From contig NZ_JOEH01000004.1 of assembly GCF_000719095.1 (NCBI RefSeq), positions 558,001-622,000 of the forward strand: a DNA stretch of 64,000 nucleotides, read 5' to 3'. Each line of letters begins with the position of its first letter. The first letter of the stretch is position 1. A model generated the notes under the pieces. It did not search any database. It saw only the letters and a program-made list of their open reading frames with translations, and was not told the DNA's origin. Origin of the DNA: Streptacidiphilus jeojiense. Its GTDB lineage: Bacteria > Actinomycetota > Actinomycetes > Streptomycetales > Streptomycetaceae. Both the position numbers and the translations under genes were made by a program. Positions 1 through 9,700 of the stretch are shown here, piece by piece.

Positions 1-2
1 AG

Positions 3-746
3 TGGGTCGTCGCCAAGCCGCTGCCGCACGCGCAGACGCTGCCGCAGCAACAACCCCAGGAGACGCTTCCCAAGCCGCTCCCGCAGGTTCCTGCCGCCCC
101 CGTGGGCTGGGGCGCTGCCGACATGGGCACCCCCACCACCCTGGTGCTGCTGCGCCACGGCGAGACCGCGCTGACCCCCGAGAAGCGCTTCTCCGGCAGC
201 GGCGGCGCCGACCCCGAGCTGTCCGAACGCGGTCGCGCCCAGGCCGAGCTGGTCGCCGAGGCCCTTGCCGCGCGCGGCACCGTCCAGGCGATCGTCAGCT
301 CGCCGCTGCTCCGCTGCCGGCAGACCGCGCAGGCCGCGGCGGACCGGCTCGGTCTGGAGGTGCGGATCGAGGAGGGGCTGCGGGAGACCGACTTCGGCAC
401 CTTCGAAGGGCTGACCTTCGCCGAGGCCAAGGAGCGGTTCCCGGCCGAACTCGACGCCTGGCTGGCCTCGGCCGACGCCGCACCCCCGGGCGGCGAGAGC
501 TTCACCGCCGTCGCCCGCCGGGTCTCGGTCGCCCGCGACCGGCTGCTGGCCCGCTACCCGGGTCGGACCGTCCTGGTGGTCTCCCATGTCACCCCGGTCA
601 AGACCCTGGTCAGGCTGGCCCTGGGGGCTCCGCCGGAGTCGCTGTTCCGGATGGAGCTGTCGGCGGCCTCGTTCTCCGCGATCCAGTACTACGCGGACGG
701 CAACGCGTCGCTGCGGCTGCTGAACGACACCGCACACCTGCGCTAG
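3..746 (+). CDS. Bifunctional RNase H/acid phosphatase, C-terminal phosphatase part (5' end outside window)
   Basis: The reading frame is open from the first complete codon, so the gene starts before the window. A Pro/Gln-rich linker (about nt 3-120) leads into a histidine-phosphatase domain. The phosphate-binding motif LLRHGE lies at about nt 142-162, the acidic ETDFGTFEG segment at about 387-413, and the second catalytic histidine is in VSHVTPVK at about 580-603. This linker-phosphatase arrangement is the C-terminal half of the actinobacterial proteins that fuse RNase HI to an alpha-ribazole-phosphatase-like acid phosphatase. The RNase H half itself is not visible, so the fusion is inferred from the open frame and linker. 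An internal GTG at 102 exists but has no convincing ribosome-binding site. The gene converges on yaaA. Confidence 0.85.
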   Translation, partial: WVVAKPLPHAQTLPQQQPQETLPKPLPQVPAAPVGWGAADMGTPTTLVLLRHGETALTPEKRFSGSGGADPELSERGRAQAELVAEALAARGTVQAIVSSPLLRCRQTAQAAADRLGLEVRIEEGLRETDFGTFEGLTFAEAKERFPAELDAWLASADAAPPGGESFTAVARRVSVARDRLLARYPGRTVLVVSHVTPVKTLVRLALGAPPESLFRMELSAASFSAIQYYADGNASLRLLNDTAHLR

Positions 747-760
747 GCCGCTGCACCGTC

Positions 761-791
761 AGGGGCGCGGGGAACTGCGCGAGAAGCCCCT
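761..791. terminator. Palindromic element between convergent genes
   Basis: An AGGGGC/GCCCCT stem (761-766 with 786-791) encloses the GCGGGGAACTGCGC core of the dispersed palindromic family also seen at 38.5, 40.4 and 49.5 kb. It lies between the stop codons of the phosphatase gene and yaaA, where a bidirectional terminator would be expected. Confidence 0.5.
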
Positions 792-823
792 ACGGCTCGC
801 AGTCAAGATCCGTCAGAAGCCTG

Positions 824-1621
824 TCACAGCTCGCTGACGACGACGTCGAGCGTCCAGGCCTTCCCCGCCGCGGGTGCCTCGGCTTCCACGGTGTACTTCA
901 ACTCCCGCAGTACGTCCACGAGTTCGGCGGGGGAGCCCGGCTCGGCCGAGGACTCCAGCAGCTCTCTGACGATTCGTCCCTTTGTCGCCTTGTTGAAGTG
1001 GCTCACCACCGTCCGCGTCAGCACCCCGCGCACCTCGCGCTCGTGCAGCACCCGCACCATGGCGGTCCGTCCGGCGACCTCCCCCTGCGGGCGCCACAGC
1101 GCCGCGTACGCCGACGACCGCAGGTCCAGCACCAGCCCGCCGCCGGCAGCGCGCGGCATCGCCTCCGCCGTCTCCTTGCGCCAGTAGCTGCCCAGCGGTC
1201 CCAGCGGCGGCAGCTTCACCCCGCCCGAGCAGCGGTACGGCGGGATCCGGTCACTGATCCGGACCGGACCCCACAGTCCCGAGAACACCAGCAGCGAGCG
1301 CTCGGCCCGGGCGTAGGCCTCGGGGCTGAGCGTGGACAGCTCCAGCGCGTCGTACAGGACGCCGGTGTAGAGCTCGCCGGCCGGCAGCGTCGGGGCCGTG
1401 CGCAGCACCGCGTTGCGGGCGATCTCCCCGCGCAGCCCCGGGCTGAGTCCGAGCACCGCTGCGGCCCGGTCCTCGTCACCGCTGGTGCACAGCGCGACCA
1501 GCGCGGCCAGGACCCGGGTCCGGGCCGGGCCGAGCTCCGGCAGGACCAGTCCGTCCAGCGCCAGCGGAGCCCCCGATCCGGTGACGGCCTTTCCCTCGGA
1601 CGGCGGCAACAGCACCAGCAC
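824..1621 (-). CDS. yaaA: Peroxide stress protein YaaA (DUF328/UPF0246 family)
   Basis: The protein is 265 residues, close to the roughly 257 of E. coli YaaA. It starts with the family signature VLVLLPPSEGK and carries the conserved LYTGVLYDALE, SGLWG, YWR and VSHFNKATKG blocks. YaaA proteins bind DNA and lower intracellular free iron under hydrogen peroxide stress; the biochemical mechanism is not settled. The GTG start at 1621 was chosen because GAGGGG sits 7 nt upstream and the family motif begins at once. The frame stays open to 1849, but that extension overlaps the galactosidase promoter region and resembles no family member. It is transcribed divergently from the alpha-galactosidase. 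Confidence 0.93.
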   Translation of the reverse strand: MLVLLPPSEGKAVTGSGAPLALDGLVLPELGPARTRVLAALVALCTSGDEDRAAAVLGLSPGLRGEIARNAVLRTAPTLPAGELYTGVLYDALELSTLSPEAYARAERSLLVFSGLWGPVRISDRIPPYRCSGGVKLPPLGPLGSYWRKETAEAMPRAAGGGLVLDLRSSAYAALWRPQGEVAGRTAMVRVLHEREVRGVLTRTVVSHFNKATKGRIVRELLESSAEPGSPAELVDVLRELKYTVEAEAPAAGKAWTLDVVVSEL

Positions 1622-1884
1622 AGCAGTACCCCTCGGTGACGCGGCGGATCGGGAAAACGGCGGGGACCGATCGAGAACGGCCCCCGCGTCACTGTAGGGC
1701 CTGATGCCGCCGGGGCGAATCCAAACCAATCCACCATCGCTGGGCCCTATATCACGTGAGTCTGTGTTTGATATTGACGGTTGCTGTGTGTTTTGGTTCG
1801 CTAGATCACGCCCTGCGCAGGGAGCACTGCCTGCACTGCCGAACCACACCTGTCCGTTCCACCCACTCGGATACAGGAGAAGGC
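1622..1884. promoter_or_regulatory. Divergent promoter region of yaaA and the alpha-galactosidase gene
   Basis: This 263-bp non-coding spacer separates two divergent genes. Around 1735-1810 it is clearly richer in A/T than its surroundings. It contains a TTGACG hexamer (1774-1779) and a TAGATC hexamer (1802-1807), but their spacing of 22 bp is too long to call a standard promoter with confidence. AGGAGAAGG at 1875-1883 is the galactosidase ribosome-binding site. Confidence 0.35.
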
Positions 1885-3978
1885 ATGCGCAAGACCTGGG
1901 CCGCGTTCGTCGCGGCCGTGCTCACCACGGCGTCCCTCGCCGCCGTCCCGCTCAGCGCCACCCCCGCCGCCGCCCTCGACAACGGCCTGGCGCTCACCCC
2001 GCCGATGGGCTGGAACGACTGGAACGCCTTCGGCTGCAACGTCAGCGAGCAGCTGGTCGAGCAGACCGCCGACAAGATCGTCAGCAGCGGTCTGGCGGCC
2101 GCCGGCTACCAGTACGTCAACATCGACGACTGCTGGCTCACCCACAGCCGCGACGCCGACGGCAACCTGGTCCCCGACCCGGTGAAGTTCCCCGACGGCA
2201 TCAAGGGCGTCGCGGACTACGTCCACTCCAAGGGCCTCAAGCTGGGCATCTACGAGACCGCGGGCACCCTCACCTGCGCCGGGTACCCGGGCAGCCTCGG
2301 GCACGAGCAGCAGGACGCGGACTCCTTCGCGGCCTGGGGCGTCGACTACCTCAAGTACGACAACTGCAACAACCAGGGCGTGCCGGACCAGACCCGGTAC
2401 CAGGCCATGGGCGACGCCCTGGCGAAGACCGGCCGTCCCATCGTCTACAGCCTCTGCAGCTGGGGCGACGATTCCGTGGCGAGCTGGGGCGGTTCGGTCG
2501 GCAACCTCTGGCGGACCACCGGGGACATCAGCGCCTCGTACAGCTCGATGCTGTCGATCTTCCACCAGAACGTCGGCCTCACCGCCGGTGCCAAGCCCGG
2601 CGCCTGGAACGACCCCGACATGCTGGAGGTCGGCAACGGCATGACCCAGACCGAGGACCGCTCCGAGTTCTCGCTCTGGGCCGAGATGGCCGCCCCGCTG
2701 ATCTCCGGCACCGACCTGCGCACCGCCAGCGCCGACACCCTGGCGATCTACGCCAACAAGGACGTCATCGCGGTCGACCAGGACAGCCTGGGCAAGCAGG
2801 CCACCGAGGTCTCCTCGGCCGGCGGCCTGGACGTCCTCGCCAAGCCGCTCGCCGACGGCAGCGTCGCGGTCACCCTCTTCAATGAGAACAGCGCCCCGGC
2901 GACCATCTCCACCGACGCCGCCGCGGTGGGACTGGGCAGCGCCAAGGCCTACACCCTGCACGACCTGTGGTCGAAGACGACGACCACGACCAAGGGCGTG
3001 ATCAGCGCCTCCGTCCCGGGCCACGGCACGGTGATGTACCGGGTCGCGGGCACCTCCAAGCCCAAGCAGTACCCGCCGCAGCTGACCCTGAGCAGCGTGG
3101 TGCCGCAGCAGGCGGCGGGCCAGTCCACCACCGTCAACACCATCTTCGTCAACAACGGCGCCGAGACGGTCACCGGCGTCAAGGTCGGGCTCAAGGCCCC
3201 GACCGGCTGGACCGTCAAGGCGCTGACCGCGACCAAGGCGGACCGGGTGGCCGTCGGCCACGAGGTCCTCGCCGCCTTCAAGGTGACCGCGCCCGCCACG
3301 CTGCCGGCCCCCATCGCCACCTACGACCTGACCGCCACCGCCTCGGCGGGCTGGAGCGGAGGCACCGAGAAGGCCTCCGTCACCGCCTCGACGCTGCTCG
3401 CCTCGCCGGTGCAGGCGCCCTGGAAGACCTACACCGACAACACCGCGCTCTTCGGCCAGCAGGGCGCCAACCTGGCCATCAGCGGCGCGGGCGCCGACGT
3501 CTACGGCAGCACCGACCAGTACAGCACCATCTACCAGCAGGGCGCCGAGCACGACGGGTCCACCACCATCGTCAAGATCACCGCACAGGCCGACACCAAC
3601 CCCTGGGCCAAGTCCGGCATCATGATCCGCAACGACATCACCAAGCCCGGCTCCTCGCCCGGCTACGCCATCCTCGCCGAGGCCCCCAGCAAGGGCTACG
3701 TCCTGCAGTGGGACAGCAACGGCGACGGGCAGCTCGACAGCAACAGCGCCCCCAGCGACAGCGGCAGCGGCACCGCCAGCTACCCGAGCTGGCTCAAGCT
3801 GGTCCGCTCCGGCTCCGCCGTCACCGGCTACTACTCCACCGACGGCAGCACCTGGACCCAGGTCGGCACCGCCACCCTGCCCGGCATCGCCGCCACCGGG
3901 GACGTGGGCCTGTTCACCACCTCCCACAGCGACGGCACCAGCGGCGAGGCCGACTTCACCGGCTTCAGCCAGAACTGA
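1885..3978 (+). CDS. Secreted alpha-galactosidase, GH27, with NEW3 and C-terminal accessory domains
   Basis: This 697-residue secreted enzyme should release alpha-linked galactose from plant oligosaccharides and galactomannans. Residues 1-30 are a signal peptide (RK, hydrophobic core, ATPAAA). The GH27 barrel follows, with TPPMGWNDWNAFGC (38-51), the nucleophile D159 in YLKYDNCN, and the acid/base D214 in WRTTGDIS, assigned by analogy with rice alpha-galactosidase. A NEW3-type beta domain (about 395-500) follows, then a roughly 190-residue beta-rich C-terminal domain resembling DUF1349-type modules. The CBM13 common in streptomycete GH27 enzymes is absent. The ATG at 1885 has AGGAGAAGG just upstream and begins the signal peptide; an open extension to 1756 is rejected for that reason. 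A strong hairpin follows the stop. Confidence 0.95.
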   Translation: MRKTWAAFVAAVLTTASLAAVPLSATPAAALDNGLALTPPMGWNDWNAFGCNVSEQLVEQTADKIVSSGLAAAGYQYVNIDDCWLTHSRDADGNLVPDPVKFPDGIKGVADYVHSKGLKLGIYETAGTLTCAGYPGSLGHEQQDADSFAAWGVDYLKYDNCNNQGVPDQTRYQAMGDALAKTGRPIVYSLCSWGDDSVASWGGSVGNLWRTTGDISASYSSMLSIFHQNVGLTAGAKPGAWNDPDMLEVGNGMTQTEDRSEFSLWAEMAAPLISGTDLRTASADTLAIYANKDVIAVDQDSLGKQATEVSSAGGLDVLAKPLADGSVAVTLFNENSAPATISTDAAAVGLGSAKAYTLHDLWSKTTTTTKGVISASVPGHGTVMYRVAGTSKPKQYPPQLTLSSVVPQQAAGQSTTVNTIFVNNGAETVTGVKVGLKAPTGWTVKALTATKADRVAVGHEVLAAFKVTAPATLPAPIATYDLTATASAGWSGGTEKASVTASTLLASPVQAPWKTYTDNTALFGQQGANLAISGAGADVYGSTDQYSTIYQQGAEHDGSTTIVKITAQADTNPWAKSGIMIRNDITKPGSSPGYAILAEAPSKGYVLQWDSNGDGQLDSNSAPSDSGSGTASYPSWLKLVRSGSAVTGYYSTDGSTWTQVGTATLPGIAATGDVGLFTTSHSDGTSGEADFTGFSQN

Positions 3979-4020
3979 CGCAGCGTCGGCTGCGCGCACA
4001 CGGTGCAGCCGCCCATGACC

Positions 4021-4052
4021 GGGTCGGGGACGTTGAGGGGCGTCCCCGACCC
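4021..4052 (+). terminator. Rho-independent-like terminator of the alpha-galactosidase gene
   Basis: A perfect 12-bp stem, GGGTCGGGGACG (4021-4032) with CGTCCCCGACCC (4041-4052), has an 8-nt loop and is followed by a pyrimidine-rich stretch (CGCTGCTTCTTCC). It begins 42 nt after the galactosidase stop. Confidence 0.8.
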
Positions 4053-4115
4053 CGCTGCTTCTTCCCGTCCGTCCGGGCCCGCTCCTACCCTGGAATCCGG
4101 CAGAGGGGACTGAGC

Positions 4116-5066
4116 ATGACCGAACCCGAGAACGCCCTCACAGGACCGGAGCGAGCCCGGCTGACCGACGCGATGGTGACGGCTCTGCAGGACATCCCCG
4201 AACTCAGCAGCAGAGAGGCACGGGCCCTGCTGGTCGATGCGGTGGGCGGCCGGCTCGGCCGCCGGCTGTCACTGCGGGAGCAGCCCACCGCCCGCACCCA
4301 GTTGCTGGAACTGTTCCACCAGTGCTCCAAGGAGGAGGACGGGGTGGACGCCTTGGCCGAGGCCGTGTCTGCACTCGCGGGGCGTTCTCGCGCGACGGAG
4401 GACGTGCGGGAGTTGGCTGGGGCCTGGCGCCGGGCCGGGGAGGCGTGGACGTCGGTCCGCTTCACGGTGGAACGCACCGATGCCGGCGACCGTGATCGTC
4501 GTGCCGACGGCACTCGGCCGCCACCACCCATGCCCATGTTGTCCTCCCCGCCCCACCGGACCGCCATCGGCCGCATTCCCGCCGTGTCCTCGGCTGCTGC
4601 CCCGGCAGTCCCCCCGGCCCCTGACCGTTGGGACTTCTTCATCTCCTACACCGGCGTGGACCGCGGCTGGGCGGTGTGGATCGCCTGGCAGCTGGAGGAG
4701 GCCGGCTATCGGACCCTGATCCAGGAGTGGGACATCGTTCCTGGCAGCAACTGGTATGCCGTCATGGAACGCGGGGTGCAGCACTGTGAGCGGACCATCG
4801 CGCTGCTCTCCCCTGCCTACCTCGACTCCGCCTACGGCTCGCAGGAGCGGCAGGCGGCGCAGCGTCAGGATCCTGGCGGCCTTGCCCGCAAACTGGTACC
4901 GATCCGCATCGCCCCCTGCGACCAGTCCGGGCTGTTGGGAGGCGTCGTCTCCTTCGACCTGTTCGACCTGAGTCCCGACCGTGCCAGGGAAGTGCTGTTG
5001 GAGAAGATCGCTGCGCTGCTCACCGGTCGCTCCAAACCGCATCTGCCCCCTGCGTTCCCTGCCTGA
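4116..5066 (+). CDS. Effector-associated domain (EAD) - TIR domain protein
   Basis: The 316-residue protein has an alpha-helical N-terminal domain (about 10-105) with the motif SREARALLVD and then SLREQPT. Almost the same motif occurs in the next gene. This matches the effector-associated adaptor domains (EAD2-like) of actinobacterial conflict systems, which couple effectors to partners by homotypic binding. A Pro/Ala linker (130-170) leads to a TIR domain (171-303): WDFFISYTG, RTLIQEWDI, ERTIALLSPAYLDS and KLVPIRI. E244, in the segment after the SPAY strand, sits where TIR NADases have their catalytic glutamate, so NAD cleavage on activation is a reasonable inference. ATG 4116 follows AGAGGGG. 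The gene stands 51 nt ahead of the VMAP gene, probably in one operon. Confidence 0.88.
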   Translation: MTEPENALTGPERARLTDAMVTALQDIPELSSREARALLVDAVGGRLGRRLSLREQPTARTQLLELFHQCSKEEDGVDALAEAVSALAGRSRATEDVRELAGAWRRAGEAWTSVRFTVERTDAGDRDRRADGTRPPPPMPMLSSPPHRTAIGRIPAVSSAAAPAVPPAPDRWDFFISYTGVDRGWAVWIAWQLEEAGYRTLIQEWDIVPGSNWYAVMERGVQHCERTIALLSPAYLDSAYGSQERQAAQRQDPGGLARKLVPIRIAPCDQSGLLGGVVSFDLFDLSPDRAREVLLEKIAALLTGRSKPHLPPAFPA

Positions 5067-5117
5067 CTGGCTCGCCCGACCGAGGTCTACTCCGGAGCCC
5101 CCGCTCCAGCTAACGTT

Positions 5118-6731
5118 GTGTCAGCGGCCGGGCAGCCAACTCGCAAGTCCGTGAGGCTTCCTGGGGAACCCGGAGTCCTCGTGGGGCAGGAGGCGGTCAC
5201 AGCGAACGCACCTCACCTCGACGCCGCCGATCCGTCCGGTGACCCCGCGCAGATGGCGCTGCGCATCAGGGAGCGGATCAGAGAACGCATCCGGGACGCC
5301 ATCGTGGACGCGCTGATGGAAATTCCGGCACTGGAGAGCAGAGAAGCACGAGCCCTCCTGGTCGACCTGGTTGCCGAGGCCACTGGTCGCAGGGTGTCAC
5401 TTCGTGAGCAGCCGACCGAGCAGTTGCACCTCATCGAGCTCTTCCGATTCTGTGCCGCCGCCGAGGACGGCATCTCCAGCCTCGCCCGTTGTGTGTCGGC
5501 CATCGAGCGGGACACCCCGCAGGGCTCCGCCGTCCGGCAGCTCGCCGACGAGTGGAACGCACTGGAGGCAGTACCAGAGCTGATCCACTCCTGGGGTTAT
5601 CTGGAGCACGTCATGGCCGCGCTGCCGCTGCCGCGGGCGGTCCGTTCGCGCTTCGTCCAGGAGGCCACCAACGCTCAGTTGTCGGCGCCTCCCGCGCACA
5701 GCGGTACACCCTGGACGGACCTGTTGTACTTGATGGGGCAGAACGCAGCACCGGCACGGCTGCCGCCCTGGATGCTCTACCTCGAACGGGCGACGTCCTG
5801 GATGGAACACGCTGCCGCACTCGAGGTTCGGGCCCGCAACCGCAAGTGGGCGTTCCGTTGGAAGATTGCCGGCGAGCTGGACCGCGCCCGTTGGATATCC
5901 CCCGAGCACAGCCCGTTCGTCCCGCCCCGGCACCAGGAGTACCTGGCCATCCAGATATCTCCGGACCCGCTCCAGGAGGAGTACTACACCGTCTCGCACT
6001 CCTTCCTCACGGATGCCCGCGATCAGGGCTGGGAACAGGGGGACGTGATGCACAGGGTGTGCCGCTCGGAGTTGGAGCACGCCGTCAGCCGGCTGGTGTC
6101 ACAGGTGGAACGGGCGAACGGTGACCGCGCCGCCCACCTGGGACTCGAGTTCGTACTCCCTTTCGAACTGCTGAACCTGCCGGTCGACTGGTGGCCCCGT
6201 GACGTGGACGAGACGCCGGGTATACCGCTTGCGCTGGACTACCCCGTGGTCGTCCGCAGCCTGGACCGGTTGCTGAACGGCGACTGGCACCGGCGCTGGC
6301 GCAACCGCTGGGACCGGTTGCTGATGGGTGGTGCGGTCGGCGCAAGTGTCTGCATCAACGGACCCCAGCATCCGGACGCCGCCTTGCGGAGCCTGGAGGC
6401 GAGGCTGAGCGACGAGCAGTATGTCGCGCTGGTCCTCAGCGAGCCTCCCACTCCCGACCGGGAGCAGGGGCACCGGGAAATCCGGGCTGCCCTCCGCAGC
6501 GGGCTCCCCGTGGTCATCTGGCACCGCAGCAGCGGCCTCACGTCCGAGTTCAGGGCCGCCCTGGACGATCTGCTGGCAGAGGGCCTGCAGAACCTCCCGG
6601 CCAGACTGGCCGCCTTCAGGCGGCAGGCAGCGGGGATCGATCCGGAACGGCAGTCCCAGCACATCGGCCGCCACCTGGCCGTGCTCTGGGACGACCCGGA
6701 CCACAAGCCCATCCCCAGCACCCCGTACTGA
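5118..6731 (+). CDS. EAD - VMAP (vWA-MoxR-associated protein) signalling protein
   Basis: The N-terminal part (about 48-148) is a paralogue of the adaptor domain in the preceding TIR protein (SREARALLVD, SLREQPTEQ, EDGISSLA). Residues about 150-235 resemble the VMAP middle region, and about 240-537 form a VMAP-C-like domain, with LEFVLPFELLNLPVDWW followed by PVVVRSLDRL and several spaced tryptophans. VMAP proteins are predicted hubs of NTP-dependent conflict systems that bring EAD-tagged effectors to a sensor ATPase. Here the partner ATPase is probably the downstream FxsT-like protein, since no MoxR/vWA pair lies nearby. The GTG at 5118 gives the longest frame but lacks a ribosome-binding site; GTG at 5181, with GGAG 5 nt upstream, is an equally good or better start. 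Confidence 0.8.
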   Translation: MSAAGQPTRKSVRLPGEPGVLVGQEAVTANAPHLDAADPSGDPAQMALRIRERIRERIRDAIVDALMEIPALESREARALLVDLVAEATGRRVSLREQPTEQLHLIELFRFCAAAEDGISSLARCVSAIERDTPQGSAVRQLADEWNALEAVPELIHSWGYLEHVMAALPLPRAVRSRFVQEATNAQLSAPPAHSGTPWTDLLYLMGQNAAPARLPPWMLYLERATSWMEHAAALEVRARNRKWAFRWKIAGELDRARWISPEHSPFVPPRHQEYLAIQISPDPLQEEYYTVSHSFLTDARDQGWEQGDVMHRVCRSELEHAVSRLVSQVERANGDRAAHLGLEFVLPFELLNLPVDWWPRDVDETPGIPLALDYPVVVRSLDRLLNGDWHRRWRNRWDRLLMGGAVGASVCINGPQHPDAALRSLEARLSDEQYVALVLSEPPTPDREQGHREIRAALRSGLPVVIWHRSSGLTSEFRAALDDLLAEGLQNLPARLAAFRRQAAGIDPERQSQHIGRHLAVLWDDPDHKPIPSTPY

Positions 6732-6769
6732 CGGTGGACAAAAGAAGATCCAGCGATCGGAGGTGTCTC

Positions 6770-9700
6770 ATGGCAGCGGTGTCGGATCCCCAGCCGCCGA
6801 TCGGAGGTCGGTCCGGGCTGGAGGACCGCGAGGGTCTGATCGCTGCACTCCGTCGCCTCGTCGCCGCCCTGCCCGGTACGTCGACTGGTGAGCGAGGATC
6901 GGACTGGGGCCTGGAGCTGGTCCTGGACCGGGGCCCCACCCAGCCGTTCTGGGAGGACACGCTCCAGGAACTGGTGGTGATTCTCAGCGGCGCGGAGGCC
7001 TTCGGCCGCCCTGCTGTGCGGGTGCTGGGGAGCCACCCGAACCCTTCGGACGGTTCCGAGGAGACTCGGAAGGCGGCGGCCCCCTGCCGGGAGGGCGACC
7101 GGCGGATCGTGCTGTTCGTGACCGATGGCAGTTCCTCCTCCTGGCGCAGTGGCGCGCTCGAGCCGTTGCTGCGCAGATGGGCCCGGCAGGGGCCGGTTGC
7201 CGTGCTCCAACTGCTGCCGATCGCCGCTTGGCAGCCGACTGGCTTCGCCACCTGGCCGGCCCTGGTCAGAGCCCCTGCACCAGGGGTTCCCAATGAGGAA
7301 CTCGAATGGCGCTACCGAGGTCTCGGACCGGACGATCCTGAGGTGGCAGTCGGTTCGGTGCCGTCGAATCCGGTGGCTGTTCCGGTACTCGCTCTCAGCC
7401 GCAGGTCGCTGGACGTCTGGGTGGACCTGCTCACGGGCCCTCAACAACGAGTGGCGCTGCCGGTTGTACCGATCGGCTCGGATCCGTCACCGCCCGCGGA
7501 TCCGGGCCCCGATCCGGTGGTGCCGCCTGCCGACCGGGTGGCGGTACTGCGGCGGCTGGCGGGTCCGGGGGTGTCGGAGCTCGCCACGGTACTCGCTGCC
7601 ACCCCGCTGACGCTCCCACTCGTCCTGCGTGTCCAGCGGGTGCTGCTCCCGACCGGCGGCCCTGCTGACCTCGCCCAACTGGTACTGCTCGGCGTGCTCG
7701 AACCGGTGGCCGACCAGCAGGGTACCGGTGAGCGCTTCGCCTTCACGATGCCGTCCGGCGTCCGGGAGGAACTGCTCGCCAAGGGGCGCAAGGACACTCT
7801 TCGGCGCGTGGTCCAGGTCGTGGGTGACCACCTCGATCCCCGGTGCGAGCGCCTGTGGCGGCTGCCGGCCCTGCTCCAGAGCTCGGCCCGTCCCGACTGG
7901 GGGCCGGTGACCTCGGCCACGCTGCCCTGGGTCGAGGTCGAGAAGGCAGTGCTCCAGGCCCTGTCCAATGAGTGCCTGGCTCCGGCGCACGAACTGGAAC
8001 TCCTGATCACCGAATACCTGGGCACGGCGATGACTGTCCCCGGGGCCGGGCGTGCCAAGCACCATCCCAAGCAGGAGAAGGGGACAGCCATGTCGGAGCA
8101 GACCACCCGAGCGACGGTGAATCAGCGGGGCAGGACGGCGCCCACGGTGTGGGGCAACATCCCGCCCAGGAACCCCAACTTCACCGGCCGTGAGGCGTTG
8201 CTGGACTCCCTGCACGCGAGGTTGCTCCAGGGCAAGGCCACGGCGGTGCTTCCGCACGCCCTGCACGGTATGGGTGGTGTGGGCAAGTCCTTGCTCGCGG
8301 TCGAGTACCTCTACCGCAGGCTGGGTGAGTACGACGTGGTCTGGTGGATTCCGGCCGAGCGCACCACGCAGATCTCGCTCTCCTTGGTGGAGTTGGCGCC
8401 TCGGCTGGGGTTGCAGCCCGGCAGCGACTCGTCCTCCACGGTGACTGCGGTTCTGGAGGCATTGCGCCGTGGCGAGCCCTACGCCAACTGGCTGCTGGTG
8501 TTCGACAATGCGGAGAGTCCGGAGGCCGTGCGCGCCTTCTTCCCGTCCGGGGGGCCGGGGAACATTCTGATCACGTCGCGCAATCCGCAGTGGGCCAGCA
8601 TCGCGCATCCGCTCGAGGTGGACGTCTTCCGGCGTGAGGAGAGCAAGCAGTTGCTCCGCATCCGCGGCCCCGAGATCAGCGACGCGGACGCGGACCGGCT
8701 GGCGGAGGCACTGGGCGATCTCCCGCTGGCCATCGAACAGGCGGCCGCCTGGCATGCCGAGACCGGAATGCTCGCCGACGAGTACCTGCGGCTGCTGGAC
8801 GAGAAGCGGGTGGACCTGCTCTCGGTCTCCGCACCCCTCGACTACCAGATGCCGGTCATCGCAGCCTGGAACATCTCCCTGGACCAGTTGGAGAGCAAGA
8901 ACCCTGCAGCGCTCCAACTCCTCCAGGTCTGCTCGTTCTGTGCTCCGGACCCGATATCGCGATCGCTCTTCGCGCGCATGCAGGGCCGCCCCATCGCACC
9001 GGAACTGGATGCCGCGTTGGCAGACCCGATCCGGTTGGGGCAGGTGATCCGAGAGATAGGCCGGTACTCGCTGGCTCGCTTCGACCACCGCACCAACTCC
9101 ATCCAGATGCACCGCCTGGTGCAGACCGCCCTGTTGTCCCGGATGACCGAGGAGGAGCGCATCAGGATGCGGCAGGGCACTCATCTCCTGCTTGCCGCCA
9201 ATGACCCCAATGACCCCACCAATGTGACCCGGTGGAGCCGCTACGGGGAGCTCTACCCGCATGTGCTGGTCTCCGAGGCGGTTCAGTCAGGCGATCCCTG
9301 GGTGCGGAATCTGGTCATCAACGAAGTCCGGTACCTGATGTACTGGGGTGACTACGAGCCGGGCCGGGCCATGGCACAGACCGCCTACGACCTGTGGTCC
9401 CAGGAACTCGGCGCGGATCACCCGCGAACCCTGGAGGTGGCCCGTTGGCTCGGGTTCCTCCTGTTCAGCATGGGACGGTACACGGAGGCCGCCTCGCTCA
9501 ACGCCGTCGTGGTGGAGGCCTATCGCCGGTCGTTCGGCGAGGACCACCAGGACACCGTCGACGCGACCGGGAATGTCGCCATCGACCGTCGGGTGCAGGG
9601 GGAGTTCAGCGCCGCCCTGGAGCTGTCCCGGTCCGTGCACCAGCGCTATCTTCGACTGCTCGGCCCTGATGAACCGGAGACGCTGCGGGCGGCGCACAAC

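Noticed and set aside
2..1639. Long plus-strand frame across the phosphatase and yaaA
   Set aside because: It is a GC-frame shadow: it crosses two real genes out of frame, is extremely Arg/Pro/Gly-rich and has no family features.
1801..3999. 732-codon frame antisense to the alpha-galactosidase
   Set aside because: Gly/Val/Ala/Asp-rich antisense shadow caused by third-position GC bias of the real gene.
7487..9262. 591-codon frame antisense to the FxsT-like gene
   Set aside because: No motifs; the plus strand encodes clear P-loop and TPR sequence.
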